Below, piece after piece: positions 8,326 to 17,455 of a DNA stretch of 64,000 nucleotides (positions are counted from its first letter, which is position 1; each line of letters opens with the position of its first letter). A program made the position numbers and the translations under genes. The notes beneath the pieces are model-generated. The model was not told the DNA's origin. It saw only the letters and a program-made list of their open reading frames with translations, and did no database searches. The stretch comes from Acinetobacter colistiniresistens. Its GTDB lineage: Bacteria; Pseudomonadota; Gammaproteobacteria; Pseudomonadales; Moraxellaceae. The stretch covers positions 1,178,001 through 1,242,000 of the forward strand of contig NZ_CP102099.1 of the NCBI RefSeq assembly GCF_024582815.1, in the 5' to 3' direction.

Positions 8326-8586
8326 ATAGGAGGTGCTTTTACTTTCTTTATGGTTTATCCGATGAGGCAAGCAACCGATCTGGGCCAGTTGGTTGAAATT
8401 TGAAGTATTTTCCTGAATCTAACCTTGTTTATCTGGGTGGGGATGTTGTTAAAACAGATGTGGATTGTCGATTTGTTTCTCAATATCTGGCGTCCCTGCA
8501 ATCTCGTTTCCTAAACCTTGACCTGATTGATCGAATCGCTGCTAAAAATCAAACAAGCGATTTGTTGATCGGTATAGTGGGTGATT
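8151..8586 (+). pseudogene. Decayed, internally deleted copy of the TRAP permease
   Basis: The N-terminal 57 codons match the intact permease at 8991 (shared KSGL, WISTFI, GEMIHGQ-LR-GE-LYGD). At about 8325 the similarity jumps to the part of the intact gene near 9840-10060: TTTATGGTTTATCC against TTCATGGATTATCC, then alignable sequence through the CGTCC stretch to a GATTGATCG-like segment. Roughly 670 bp of the parent are missing, and the rest carries frameshifts and stops. The first 81 codons remain open by chance. This is a dead duplicate, not a separate gene. Confidence 0.88.
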
Positions 8587-8946
8587 AAGGAGCAGAGAGT
8601 CATAAGAGCTAGGTTGAAACTTATGACAATTATTATGTGATTAAAGATCGATACAGTTATGTTATAAATAGACGGAAAAGATTGAATAGCTTGCTTTAGG
8701 GTTAAACGCTCTGACCGTTTGAACAACGGTAAAAGTTTATTTAGGCTGTTAAATTTGTAATCAAAATAAGGATGAAATGCGAGGGTAGTCGAGAGAGTAC
8801 ATATAAATTGATAAAAACAACCAATAAAAAAGTGATTGCAGTCATTCTTTTTTCTAGAAGTTTGCTGCAAATTTAAGCTGTTAAAAAAGGACTGGTGATT
8901 CGATGGGTAAATGCATTTATCCATCAACCATGGACATCGCATGATT
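8587..8946. other. AT-rich gap with no supported gene
   Basis: About 360 bp between the dead and live TRAP copies. A 143-codon open frame on the minus strand overlaps it, but it has no good ribosome-binding site, recognisable domain or plausible composition. The region is probably further eroded sequence from the duplicated unit. Confidence 0.5.
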
Positions 8947-8968
8947 CAACATCTTCGGATGGATGTTG
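8947..8968. promoter_or_regulatory. Conserved hairpin upstream of the TRAP permease
   Basis: CAACATC and GATGTTG are complementary around an 8-nt loop, 22 bp before the permease ATG. The same element, slightly mutated, sits before the pseudogene at about 8109-8130. It may be an operator or an mRNA leader hairpin. Confidence 0.4.
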
Positions 8969-8990
8969 ATAACAATAAATTGGAATAGAC

Positions 8991-11195
8991 ATGCAAAATG
9001 ATCAAGAGAATAAGTCTGGATTAGCCCGGTTAGGCACTATCTGGAATGATTGGATATCAACCTTCATTATTCTTGCCTTGTTGCTAATGACTTTGCTTAT
9101 TGGTACAGGCGAAATGATTCACGGTCAGATGCTTCGTATGGGGGAGCGTCTTTATGGTGATCAAACAACGGGGATGCAATATTCGTTTTTACGTGCGGAA
9201 CCTGAAAAACCATCTTGTGATCGGCATCCAAACATTGATGCACAAGTTCAAGCGCAGATGAAAGCGAATGCTGCTGATGAGTTTGCGAGTATGTTTGGGG
9301 CTGCCTCTGAATCTGACGTTCGTGCCTCGCTATTAGCGGCACAACAACAATGTGAAGAAAAATATCAGTTCTATGATAAAGCGATGAAGCACTTGGAAGA
9401 GCATCCAAGTATTCGTACTTATCGTAAGGTTGAAACGACTTTCTTCGGTATCTTTAAATACGGTACTGAAAATCAAACAGTTATTTTATTGATTATGGTG
9501 TTGTTTGCTTCTATTACGGCATCTTTACGTTATCACCATATTAGTTTACGTGCACCTAAAACCAAGATTGATTTCCGTGTCTATTCTGCGTTGATGGTTG
9601 CGGGTAATGCATTGCTCAGTTATTCAGTATTGAGTCAATATCATTCAGTATTAAACTCGGGTGTAGAGGTTGCAGGCAAAACGACGGTATTGTACTGCTT
9701 GTGGATCACCTTATTTGTGTCTCTCACCATCATTAGTATCTTCCAGTTCATTTTTATTCCAAAGTCTGCCCAACCGAATGGAAACTTTGGTTTGGCAGTA
9801 TTGAGTGTTCCGCTGTATGCCTTCATGTCTCTGGTAACAGGGATTGTATTTACCTTCTTCATGGATTATCCAATGGGGCAAGGGATCTACTTAGGTATTC
9901 TGGTTGAGTTCTCGGGTATTTTCTTAAATCTGGCATTGTTCATCTGGGCTGGTATGTTGCTGACCCAAACCCGTGTCATGGATTTATTCTTAAACATCTT
10001 GCGTCCTTGGAACTTGGCACCAGAGACCTTAACTTGGTTGATCTTGATTGCAGCCGCGATTCCGACAGCCTATACAGGGGCTTCAGGGATTTTCGTTATT
10101 GCAGCGGGTGCGATCATTTATAAAGAAGTGTGGAACTCGGGTGCACGTCGTCAATATGCCTTAGCGGTCTCCGCAATGTCAGGTTCTTTGGGGGTGGTGA
10201 TTCGTCCATGTTTATTGGTCATCCTGATTTCAATGCTGGATAGCCGTCATGTCACATCGACTGAATTATTTGATCATGGTATCTATGTCTTCTGGTTAAC
10301 TGCATTCATCTTCCTCGGAGTTTCTCTGATTCTTGCTGAAGAAAAATTCCGTGTGAACTCGCCTAAAATTGCGGTTCCTGGCATGTTGCGTGCCTGCGTA
10401 CCCGTGATTCCTTATGTGGTCATTGGTTTTGCGGTGGTGATGTTCTACAAGCTAGCTTTAGATACCTCAATCAATGAATTTACCGCACCAATGATTTTGC
10501 CATTGGTGTTGATTGCCATGATCTTGTTTGACAAGTTATTTGCATCGAAACTTGCACCTGCTCCAGTGGTTGATGTTCAGCATGAAGCCTTGGTTCGTGA
10601 ACACGAGAAAAAATCTGAGTTCCTGAAATCACATGATCCACATGGCAGCAAAAGCCTTGGTTTTGGTGGAGCACTACGTTTTGCAACTTCAGAAACGGTG
10701 GGGCATATCGGCGCTTTAATCTTGCTGATGGCTTTGTCTGCGAGCGTGGGTGGTTTAATCGAACGGGCTGAAGTGGTTGAATTATTACCGACACACTTGG
10801 GCAATATCTATATTTCACTTGCCTTCATTGCGTTGTTACTTGCGATTATTGGGATGACCACTGATCCATTTGGTGCGGTGATTCTAGTTGCTGCGACGGT
10901 TGCACCAGTGGCCTACGAAAATGGTATCCATCCGATCCACTTCTGGATGATCGTATTGGTGGCATTCGAATTTGGTTATGTAACACCACCTGTTGCCTTG
11001 AACCACTTGCTGACGCGACTCTCCGTCGGGGATGAAGAGGTCTCGGCCGCCGATCGGGAAGCAAAAGAAAAATACACCAGTTTCTACTTCCGTTATGAGC
11101 GTTGGTTATTGCCGATTATCGTATTGTTCTCATCTTTGGTATTGGTGACTTATGCACCATATGTCTTCCAGATGTTTGGTTGGTATAAACATTAA
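8991..11195 (+). CDS. TRAP transporter permease, fused DctQ-DctM subunits
   Basis: A 734-residue inner-membrane protein. It joins a small DctQ-like N-terminal part (first helix about residues 20-42, further helices about 160-300) to a large DctM-like C-terminal part (about residues 305-730) carrying typical AYTGASGIFVIAAGAI and GMTTDPFGAVILVAATVAPV re-entrant motifs. TRAP systems use an ion gradient to import a substrate delivered by a periplasmic binding protein. A long polar insertion at about residues 45-150 is probably periplasmic and unusual. The TatT-like lipoprotein at 6236 may be a partner, but the binding protein is missing locally and the substrate is unknown. Confidence 0.85.
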   Translation: MQNDQENKSGLARLGTIWNDWISTFIILALLLMTLLIGTGEMIHGQMLRMGERLYGDQTTGMQYSFLRAEPEKPSCDRHPNIDAQVQAQMKANAADEFASMFGAASESDVRASLLAAQQQCEEKYQFYDKAMKHLEEHPSIRTYRKVETTFFGIFKYGTENQTVILLIMVLFASITASLRYHHISLRAPKTKIDFRVYSALMVAGNALLSYSVLSQYHSVLNSGVEVAGKTTVLYCLWITLFVSLTIISIFQFIFIPKSAQPNGNFGLAVLSVPLYAFMSLVTGIVFTFFMDYPMGQGIYLGILVEFSGIFLNLALFIWAGMLLTQTRVMDLFLNILRPWNLAPETLTWLILIAAAIPTAYTGASGIFVIAAGAIIYKEVWNSGARRQYALAVSAMSGSLGVVIRPCLLVILISMLDSRHVTSTELFDHGIYVFWLTAFIFLGVSLILAEEKFRVNSPKIAVPGMLRACVPVIPYVVIGFAVVMFYKLALDTSINEFTAPMILPLVLIAMILFDKLFASKLAPAPVVDVQHEALVREHEKKSEFLKSHDPHGSKSLGFGGALRFATSETVGHIGALILLMALSASVGGLIERAEVVELLPTHLGNIYISLAFIALLLAIIGMTTDPFGAVILVAATVAPVAYENGIHPIHFWMIVLVAFEFGYVTPPVALNHLLTRLSVGDEEVSAADREAKEKYTSFYFRYERWLLPIIVLFSSLVLVTYAPYVFQMFGWYKH

Positions 11196-11206
11196 GCGTT
11201 GAACCT

Positions 11207-11231
11207 AAAAAGCACCTTCGGGTGCTTTTTT
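11207..11231 (+). terminator. Terminator after the TRAP permease
   Basis: AAAAGCACC-TTCG-GGTGCTTTT with a stable UUCG tetraloop and T tail, 12 bp after the stop. Confidence 0.93.
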
Positions 11232-11259
11232 ATTGTTATTTTATTGAATAGGCTAATCT

Positions 11260-11568
11260 ATGAAAGCATTGAGCCAGAAAGAATATCAGGCAACCTTTTT
11301 CCCTCCCATGTTAGATGTTACGGAGAGTGCCGAGGAAATTGTAGATTTATGGGGCTATGCTGATCTTGTGATTGAACAGTGGTATCATTCCTGTACGGCT
11401 TGGGAATGGTATGTGAAACATATTTATGAAACTCAAGATGGGCAATTCCAGCATATTAATATCCCAGTACCCTTAGATAATACCTATCTTGTGGTCGTTG
11501 TTGATAAGCCGAAACGGGAAATTCTAGGTCATTATGTACTGGATTTACACCCTGATCCAAAGTCATGA
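11260..11568 (+). CDS. Conserved hypothetical protein
   Basis: A 102-residue acidic soluble protein with no signal peptide or membrane segment and many aromatic residues (IEQWYHSCTAWEWYVKHIYE at about residues 43-62). The C-terminal half alternates polar and hydrophobic residues (NTYLVVVVDKPKREILGHYV), suggesting beta strands. No family is recognised. It follows the TRAP terminator and converges with the EamA gene 2 bp away. Codon use looks native. Confidence 0.6.
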   Translation: MKALSQKEYQATFFPPMLDVTESAEEIVDLWGYADLVIEQWYHSCTAWEWYVKHIYETQDGQFQHINIPVPLDNTYLVVVVDKPKREILGHYVLDLHPDPKS

Positions 11569-11570
11569 AC

Positions 11571-12452
11571 TTACAATACTGACTTTTTTGACCTTTGTAT
11601 TAAAGGGCTACATAACAAAATCGCTGAGAGAATAATGCCAAAACCAATCACGCTATATAAATCAGGCACTTCATTCCACAGTAAAAAGCCCCAAAGTCCT
11701 GCAAAGATAATTGCAATATAGTTGACCGGCGCAATCTGCCCAGCAGGGGCCAGACGGTAGGCATGTGACATAAATATCTGGCTGACATTGGCCAGTACAC
11801 CTGCACCAATCAAAAACAATAATTCTTGTAAATGATAAGGGCGCCATACCCAAAACATGGGAATGACAGACAATAAAGAACCAATCAAGCAGAAATAAAA
11901 CACAATACGTTCAGGCGGTTCGGTTTGAGTCAGGGCACGTACTGTGACAAAGGCCATCGAGGCCAACAGGCTGGAGCTGATCCCGACAACAGAAATCCAG
12001 TTGAATAAGCCTTGATCAGGCTTGGCCACACAGAACACCCCGATAAAGCCGAGTACTGCGGCGAGCAACATTGCCGTGGTGACTTTTTCTTTGAGAAACA
12101 ACCAAGCAATCAGCGGAATAAAAATCGGAGATGAGTAGGTAAACACCATGGCATTGGAAAGTTTTAAATGGGCAATCGCATAGAAAAAGCCATACATGGC
12201 AGCAAGCCCGACAATGCTACGCCAAGTATGCATCCACAGTTTTTCTGTTTTTACAAAACTGGTTCCTTGTTTAAATATAAAAGGCAAAAACAGGATCAAC
12301 CCAACCACATTGCGGAAAAATACAATGGTGTAGTTATCGACGCTATGTGAAGCATAACGAATACAAATGCCCATTACAGAAAAAAGCAGCGCAGAAAGGG
12401 TAAGGCAACCAATCGCCATCATTAGGTTGCGATTGGTGTGTTGAGCATCCAT
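11571..12452 (-). CDS. EamA-family (DMT) transporter
   Basis: A 293-residue drug/metabolite transporter with ten predicted transmembrane helices in two EamA repeats (about residues 10-135 and 150-280). The motif AMVFTYSSPIFIPLIAWLFLKEK in repeat one is typical. Such carriers export amino acids, metabolites or drugs, or import S-adenosylmethionine; the substrate cannot be told. It is one of four EamA proteins in the window and the only one not divergent from an AraC regulator, although the AraC gene at 12544 lies just upstream on the same strand. Confidence 0.88.
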   Translation of the reverse strand: MDAQHTNRNLMMAIGCLTLSALLFSVMGICIRYASHSVDNYTIVFFRNVVGLILFLPFIFKQGTSFVKTEKLWMHTWRSIVGLAAMYGFFYAIAHLKLSNAMVFTYSSPIFIPLIAWLFLKEKVTTAMLLAAVLGFIGVFCVAKPDQGLFNWISVVGISSSLLASMAFVTVRALTQTEPPERIVFYFCLIGSLLSVIPMFWVWRPYHLQELLFLIGAGVLANVSQIFMSHAYRLAPAGQIAPVNYIAIIFAGLWGFLLWNEVPDLYSVIGFGIILSAILLCSPLIQRSKKSVL

Positions 12453-12543
12453 AGCGATTCGGGTATTGGAAGATTGCGCTTATTTTATGCTGCTGTAAGG
12501 ATGAAAGGAATGAGATTCTTCACCCAATCTATGCTCAGGACAC

Positions 12544-13323
12544 TTAACTCAATGTGTCAGAAAATTGTTTCAGATAATCACTGGGTGTCATGCTGGTTTC
12601 ACGCTTAAACATGGCACTAAAGGCACTTGGACTGTCATAGCCCAAGTCCAAGGCAACATTTAAAACGGGTTTGTTCAGAGACAAATCAATCATGGCTTGC
12701 ATTAGTTTGGCTTGGCGTACCCAGTGAGAAAAATGCAGACCAGTTTCATTCTGGAAATGCCGTGCCAGAGTTTTACTGCTGATATGCAGTTGCTGTGCTG
12801 TCTCTTCGAGCCCCCAGTCCAAGGCCAAATTGTCTTTAATTCTTTGGCACAGTTGCAAAAGCTTGGGGCTTTGAGGATCTGGCAAATTAAAGGCAAGGGC
12901 TGGCAATATCCGAACTTCGTCTAAGATTAACTGTAACAGTCTTTCATCACGACTATTCGGCTGGATGGCTGTTTTGATCTGCATTGCGCTACTCATTAGC
13001 TCTCGTAGTAAAGCAGGAATGGCAACCACACGGCATTCTGAACTCAGATGGGTTTGTGCTGAGGTTTCTATAAAAATCCCTCGGGCTTTGACATCACCAC
13101 TACTGAGCAGGGCATGTGGTTTATGCGCTGGAATCCAGACCCCACGTCCAGGTGGGGTAATCCAAATCCCTTCATGCGTTTGCAACCGAATCACGCCAGA
13201 AAGAGTATGAATCAATTGAATTCGGTCATGACTATGCCAATCCTCAATATGCCCATGCGGATAGTTTTCCGAAAAAGCATAAACGGGATAATCCATAAAT
13301 CCATGTTGAAAATTTTTTCCCAT
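12544..13323 (-). CDS. AraC-family regulator with N-terminal cupin
   Basis: A 259-residue regulator. A cupin-type sensor domain (about residues 8-100) contains the HSHDRIQLIHTLSG ligand pocket motif. Two helix-turn-helix motifs at the C-terminus follow: ETAQQLHISSKTLARHF and VALDLGYDSPSAFSAMFKRE (about residues 165-255). It is divergent from the EamA gene at 13443 with a 119-bp gap, the standard layout of a local regulator-exporter pair. The ligand and target are unknown. The EamA gene at 11571, 91 bp downstream on the same strand, could be co-regulated. Confidence 0.88.
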   Translation of the reverse strand: MGKNFQHGFMDYPVYAFSENYPHGHIEDWHSHDRIQLIHTLSGVIRLQTHEGIWITPPGRGVWIPAHKPHALLSSGDVKARGIFIETSAQTHLSSECRVVAIPALLRELMSSAMQIKTAIQPNSRDERLLQLILDEVRILPALAFNLPDPQSPKLLQLCQRIKDNLALDWGLEETAQQLHISSKTLARHFQNETGLHFSHWVRQAKLMQAMIDLSLNKPVLNVALDLGYDSPSAFSAMFKRETSMTPSDYLKQFSDTLS

Positions 13324-13442
13324 CTTGGCAGATATCCTGAATAGATTGTCTGTTTTTCGATAGTGGTCGTCTTATTATCGAGGAACAGTGCATTGATTAT
13401 TTTTTAGCATGACTGGTACTGCAATGTATAGGTATCTAGATC

Positions 13443-14357
13443 ATGTTTCAGAAAGCGTATTTTTATCCCTTATTGGCCATTTTGTTTTGGGCGGGCAATG
13501 TGGTGGTGTCGAAAATGGCCAGTCATGCCATTTCGCCTGTGGCGATTACATTTTATCGTCTGGTGCTGGCACTCGCCGTGATGAGTACCTTTGTGCTGAT
13601 TCCAGTCTGGAGAAATCGCAAAACCATTCAGCAGTACTGGAAACAATTGGCATTAGGTGGTTTTCTGTCCGTGTCTCTCTTCCAGTTTTTGTCTTATCAG
13701 GCGGCATCGACCACGACGGCGACCAATATGGCGATTGTAACGGCATTGATTCCTTTGCTGACCATGATTTTAAGTAGTGTGATGCTGAAAGATCGGCTAA
13801 GTTACGGCATGTTGTTTGGCGGTGCCTTATCTTTTTATGGCATCTTGTATTTGCTGAGTCATGGTTCAATTACAGATATCTGGAAGCAAGGAGTGCATTT
13901 GGGTGATGGTTTGATGCTGATTGCTGCGGCTGGTTATGCCCTATATGGGGTGCTATTAAAGCGTTGGAAAATGCCAATTCCTGCATGGCAATCGAATTTT
14001 GTACAATCCTGTTTTGCGATTGTCTATGTATTGCCTTTCTTTATCTTCTTGCCTGCTTCGCAAATGCAATTGAACCAACAGACTATTCCCTTAATTGTCT
14101 ATGCCAGTATTTTTTCGTCAGTATTGTTGTCGTATTTATGGATCGAAGGAGTAAGACATTTAGGGCCAAATCGAAACAGTATTTTTATGAACCTTTTACC
14201 TTTATTTACTGCGTTGATTGCGGTGGCCTTGTTGGGTGAACATTTACAGATGTTCCACTACATTGGCGGTGGTTTAACTTTGCTGGGCATTCTAATTGCA
14301 CAGACGATTCAAAAGCCAATTCAGTTTAAACAGGGTACCAAGCAAATTTTAGATTAA
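13443..14357 (+). CDS. EamA-family (DMT) transporter
   Basis: A 304-residue ten-helix DMT carrier with two EamA domains. It opens with FYPLLAILFWAGNVVVSKMA, the usual first helix with the conserved W-x-x-N-x-V pattern. The repeat-one end carries TTATNMAIVTALIPLLTMIL. It is divergent from the AraC gene at 12544, which is its probable regulator. The substrate is unknown. The stop codon is followed by a bidirectional terminator shared with the convergent gene at 14406. Confidence 0.88.
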   Translation: MFQKAYFYPLLAILFWAGNVVVSKMASHAISPVAITFYRLVLALAVMSTFVLIPVWRNRKTIQQYWKQLALGGFLSVSLFQFLSYQAASTTTATNMAIVTALIPLLTMILSSVMLKDRLSYGMLFGGALSFYGILYLLSHGSITDIWKQGVHLGDGLMLIAAAGYALYGVLLKRWKMPIPAWQSNFVQSCFAIVYVLPFFIFLPASQMQLNQQTIPLIVYASIFSSVLLSYLWIEGVRHLGPNRNSIFMNLLPLFTALIAVALLGEHLQMFHYIGGGLTLLGILIAQTIQKPIQFKQGTKQILD

Positions 14358-14372
14358 AGGGAGATGATATGA

Positions 14373-14400
14373 AAAAGCATTAACTGCTGTTAATGCTTTT
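14373..14400. terminator. Bidirectional terminator
   Basis: AAAAGCATTAAC-TGCT-GTTAATGCTTTT is a perfect 12-bp stem between convergent genes. Confidence 0.9.
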
Positions 14401-14405
14401 ATTTA

Positions 14406-14840
14406 TCAAGATTTACTTTGTGCCGCAATTTGGGCTTCTAGCAGTTTGATTTGATCTTCTTTCAATTTCAGCAGAGTATCAACATCGTGATGTTGCTGCT
14501 TTAATTCATGCTGCTGGTCTTGCAATTGTTGATGAATATCATCCAGTTTGGCAATTTCTTCTTTTGCCAAACTATCATTTACAGGCAAGGGGTCTTTCAC
14601 AATCGATTCTTCAACCAATTGGATTGGAGCAGCAACATCACTTGTTGCGGTGCTCACCTCATCAGACGTGGCAGCTTCTGCTTGCGCAGGAGCAACGGTT
14701 TTTTCTGCAACAGGCTGTGCAGATGGCTGGTCTTTTTGTGCTAGAAACCATTGGACAGCAAGGAACAGCACCACAACAACACTCATTCCACCAATTATTA
14801 TCCATAATAATTTGGAATTTTCTGTTTGGTATGCGGACAT
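14406..14840 (-). CDS. Membrane-anchored coiled-coil protein
   Basis: A 144-residue protein with an N-terminal membrane anchor (WIIIGGMSVVVVLFLAVQWF, about residues 13-32). An Ala/Pro/Gln-rich linker follows, then a C-terminal coiled coil (about residues 95-144) with the heptad-like QLQDQQHELKQQHHDVDTLL. The ATG at 14840 has AGAAGG upstream; a TTG seven codons earlier would overlap the preceding gene's stop. It is probably cotranscribed with yheV and prlC. Function is not recognised. Confidence 0.7.
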   Translation of the reverse strand: MSAYQTENSKLLWIIIGGMSVVVVLFLAVQWFLAQKDQPSAQPVAEKTVAPAQAEAATSDEVSTATSDVAAPIQLVEESIVKDPLPVNDSLAKEEIAKLDDIHQQLQDQQHELKQQHHDVDTLLKLKEDQIKLLEAQIAAQSKS

Positions 14841-14853
14841 CACTTTAAACCTT

Positions 14854-15060
14854 CTAGTCAAAATGACGAGGTTTGAACTGTATCACCCCAATTTCATCTG
14901 GCTCAGCGGATTGCGCCGGTTCCACGTGGGTCGGGCGCTTTTCGCTATAAGCACATTCGATACATTCAATCCACTCGTCATCCACAGTGATGATCTTAAC
15001 CACACGATCTAAGGCTCCACATTTTGGGCATTTTGCGCCCGCGATGAACTGTCTTTTCAT
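14854..15060 (-). CDS. yheV: YheV-family zinc-ribbon protein
   Basis: A 68-residue protein with a four-cysteine zinc ribbon: CPKC at residues 11-14 and CIEC at 33-36. The start RQFIAGAKCPKC matches the YheV (DUF2387) family, whose members often sit beside prlC. The precise function is unknown. It begins 38 bp after the prlC stop on the same strand and is likely in one operon with it. Confidence 0.85.
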   Translation of the reverse strand: MKRQFIAGAKCPKCGALDRVVKIITVDDEWIECIECAYSEKRPTHVEPAQSAEPDEIGVIQFKPRHFD

Positions 15061-15098
15061 GTCAGTTAATTACATCCTGTGAACAATAATGACGTAGT

Positions 15099-17138
15099 TT
15101 AAGCGGTTTTATCGGTGTTCGTCCAACCTTGATGGCGTAATAATGCATCTATTTTCGGTTCTCTTTTTCGGAAATTGCGAAACGCATCAAGTGCTGTATC
15201 TTTTCCGCCAACTGCTAGAATAAACTTTCTAAACTCTTTTCCAGTCTCGGTATTAAAAATACCTTCGCTTTCGAAACGATCGAAGGCATCACTGGCTAAA
15301 ACTTCTGCCCATTTATAAGAGTAGTAACCTGCCGCATAACCACCTGCAAAAATATGACTAAAGCTGTGCTGGAAACGGTTATAAGCTACCGTGGGAACCA
15401 CGGCAAATTGATCACGGATATCGTCCAATGTCGTTTGGATTTGCTGACTGTTTAAGGCTGGTGCTTGGCGGTGAATGCTGAGATCAAACAATGCAAATTC
15501 AATCTGACGCAAGGTTTGCATACCAGACTGGAAGAAACGTGCATTCAACAATGCAGATAGCAATTCTTGCGGTAAAGTCTGTTTAGTTTCGGTGTGCTCA
15601 CTGAGTACATCCAAACTTTCATTGTCCCATGCCCAGAATTCCATAAACTGGCTTGGTAACTCCACTGCATCCCACGCCACGCCGTGAGTACCTGCTACCG
15701 AGATATTATCCACTTCGGTGAGCATATGATGTAAGCCATGACCAAACTCATGGAATAAAGTAATCACTTCATCGTGGGTGAGGAGCGCAGGTTGGTCGCC
15801 AATCGGTGGGGTGAAGTTACACACCATATAGCAAATCGGTTTTTGTAGACCCTTGGCGGTTTGTACACGAGAACGGAAACCGCTCATCCATGCACCACCA
15901 CGTTTTCCGTTACGGGCATATAAATCGAAGTAGAAACCGCCGACCACTTGGCCTTGATCTTCAATTTCGAAATAACGGACATCATCTTGCCAGACAGGGG
16001 CTTGGCGCTCAACGATCTGGATGCCGTAAAGGCGTTGTACGATCTGGAATAAACCTTGTACCACTTTGGGTGCAGGGAAATAGGGTTTCAATGCTTCTTG
16101 AGAAAGATTGAACTGTTGTTGTTTCAGCTTCTCAGAATAGTAGGTTGCATCCCACGGTTTTAACTCTGCAATGCCATCTTGTTGTGCAATCGCTTTCAGT
16201 TCTGCAATTTCGGCAAGCGCTGGGGTACGCGCATGTTCTGCCAGATCAACCAAAAATTGATTCACCGTTTCCACATCAGGTGCCATTTTGCTGGCAAGGG
16301 AATATTCAGCGAAGTTGTTGAAACCAAGCAGTTGCGCCATTTCTTGGCGTAAGCTCAGGATTTCTTCCATCACCGGGGTATTATCAAATTCAGTCTTATC
16401 AGATTGTTCTGAGGCACGGGTAACATAGGCCTTATACAGCTCTTCTCTTAATTCACGATCATCAGCATAGGTCATAATCGCAAAATAAGCGGGGAAGTCG
16501 AGTGTGGCAACGGCTTGTTCAAGCTCACGTTGTTGTCCGTATTGTTTTAACAATTCAACACTGCTTTGCGGCAGACCTTTGAGTTGTGCTTCGGTCAAAG
16601 GCTTGAAGTAGGCTTGGGTTGCATCGAGGACATGATTGGAAAAGTCTGAAGACAGTTGGGATAAACGTGCCGAGATTTCAGCATAACGCTTTTTGGCTTC
16701 ACCTTGGAGTGCAACACCTGACAGTTTAAAGTCACGTAACGCGAGTTTGATTGCGCTTTGTTGTGCTTCGCTCAGCGTTTGAAATACGGCGCTGTCATGG
16801 ATCTGTTGATAGGTTTGATACAACGCCGTATGTTGTCCAAGCTGCGTATAGTACTCACTTAAACTCGGTAACAGCGCTTGATACACTTCACGGGTTTCAG
16901 CATTGTTCATGACCGCATTCAGATGCGACAAAATGCCCCACGATTCACTCATGTTATTTTCAAGTTGGTCGACTTCTGCCAAGGTTGCCAGTTGGGCTTC
17001 AGGGCTTTGCGGAACTTCATTGAGTTGGTTTAAGAAGTTTTGACCGTTTTGAATGGTCTGTTCAATCTGTTGTTTTAAATCGGCAAGTTGAATTTGATTA
17101 AATTGAGGAACGGGAAGCGTTGCTTGTTGGAGTGTCAT
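15099..17138 (-). CDS. prlC: Oligopeptidase A (M3 metallopeptidase)
   Basis: A cytoplasmic zinc endopeptidase of about 679 residues that degrades short peptides, including released signal peptides. The thermolysin-like zinc motif HEFGH is at about residues 463-467. The downstream SVAGTHGVAWDAVELPSQFM segment supplies the third ligand (Glu in VELPSQ) and substrate contacts. The start is uncertain: ATGs also exist at 17168 and 17204. I chose 17138 because MTLQQATLPVP begins near the usual family start, though its ribosome-binding site is weak. It is followed by yheV. Confidence 0.93.
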   Translation of the reverse strand: MTLQQATLPVPQFNQIQLADLKQQIEQTIQNGQNFLNQLNEVPQSPEAQLATLAEVDQLENNMSESWGILSHLNAVMNNAETREVYQALLPSLSEYYTQLGQHTALYQTYQQIHDSAVFQTLSEAQQSAIKLALRDFKLSGVALQGEAKKRYAEISARLSQLSSDFSNHVLDATQAYFKPLTEAQLKGLPQSSVELLKQYGQQRELEQAVATLDFPAYFAIMTYADDRELREELYKAYVTRASEQSDKTEFDNTPVMEEILSLRQEMAQLLGFNNFAEYSLASKMAPDVETVNQFLVDLAEHARTPALAEIAELKAIAQQDGIAELKPWDATYYSEKLKQQQFNLSQEALKPYFPAPKVVQGLFQIVQRLYGIQIVERQAPVWQDDVRYFEIEDQGQVVGGFYFDLYARNGKRGGAWMSGFRSRVQTAKGLQKPICYMVCNFTPPIGDQPALLTHDEVITLFHEFGHGLHHMLTEVDNISVAGTHGVAWDAVELPSQFMEFWAWDNESLDVLSEHTETKQTLPQELLSALLNARFFQSGMQTLRQIEFALFDLSIHRQAPALNSQQIQTTLDDIRDQFAVVPTVAYNRFQHSFSHIFAGGYAAGYYSYKWAEVLASDAFDRFESEGIFNTETGKEFRKFILAVGGKDTALDAFRNFRKREPKIDALLRHQGWTNTDKTA

Positions 17139-17455
17139 TGTATTTTTGCCATATTCATCTTTAAACATAGTTATAGATGTAGGGCTTAGTGGGGAGGAAA
17201 TCAAGTGCGACTATGCTTCATCTCTCATCTTTAGATTAATTTTTTCTATTCATAAACCTGTATATGTATTTTTAAATCATTGATATCTATGATTGATGGG
17301 GAGATTTATGAGTTATGCTGAGGAGCAGACAGTTCATCTCTAGAATGGCAATTTTAATGAAAAATTATTTCGTGATAAACTTATACCAAAGAATAATTTA
17401 ACCAATTAGTTTCTGTTGAACAATTCGAGTCTAGATCAGTAAAACCGTAATCATT

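Noticed and set aside
8511..8942. 143-codon minus-strand frame between the two TRAP copies
   Set aside because: It runs antisense through the pseudogene end and AT-rich debris, with no start signal or domain.
15099..17204. prlC start at 17204 (701 residues)
   Set aside because: The added N-terminus is unlike the family start; kept only as an alternative.
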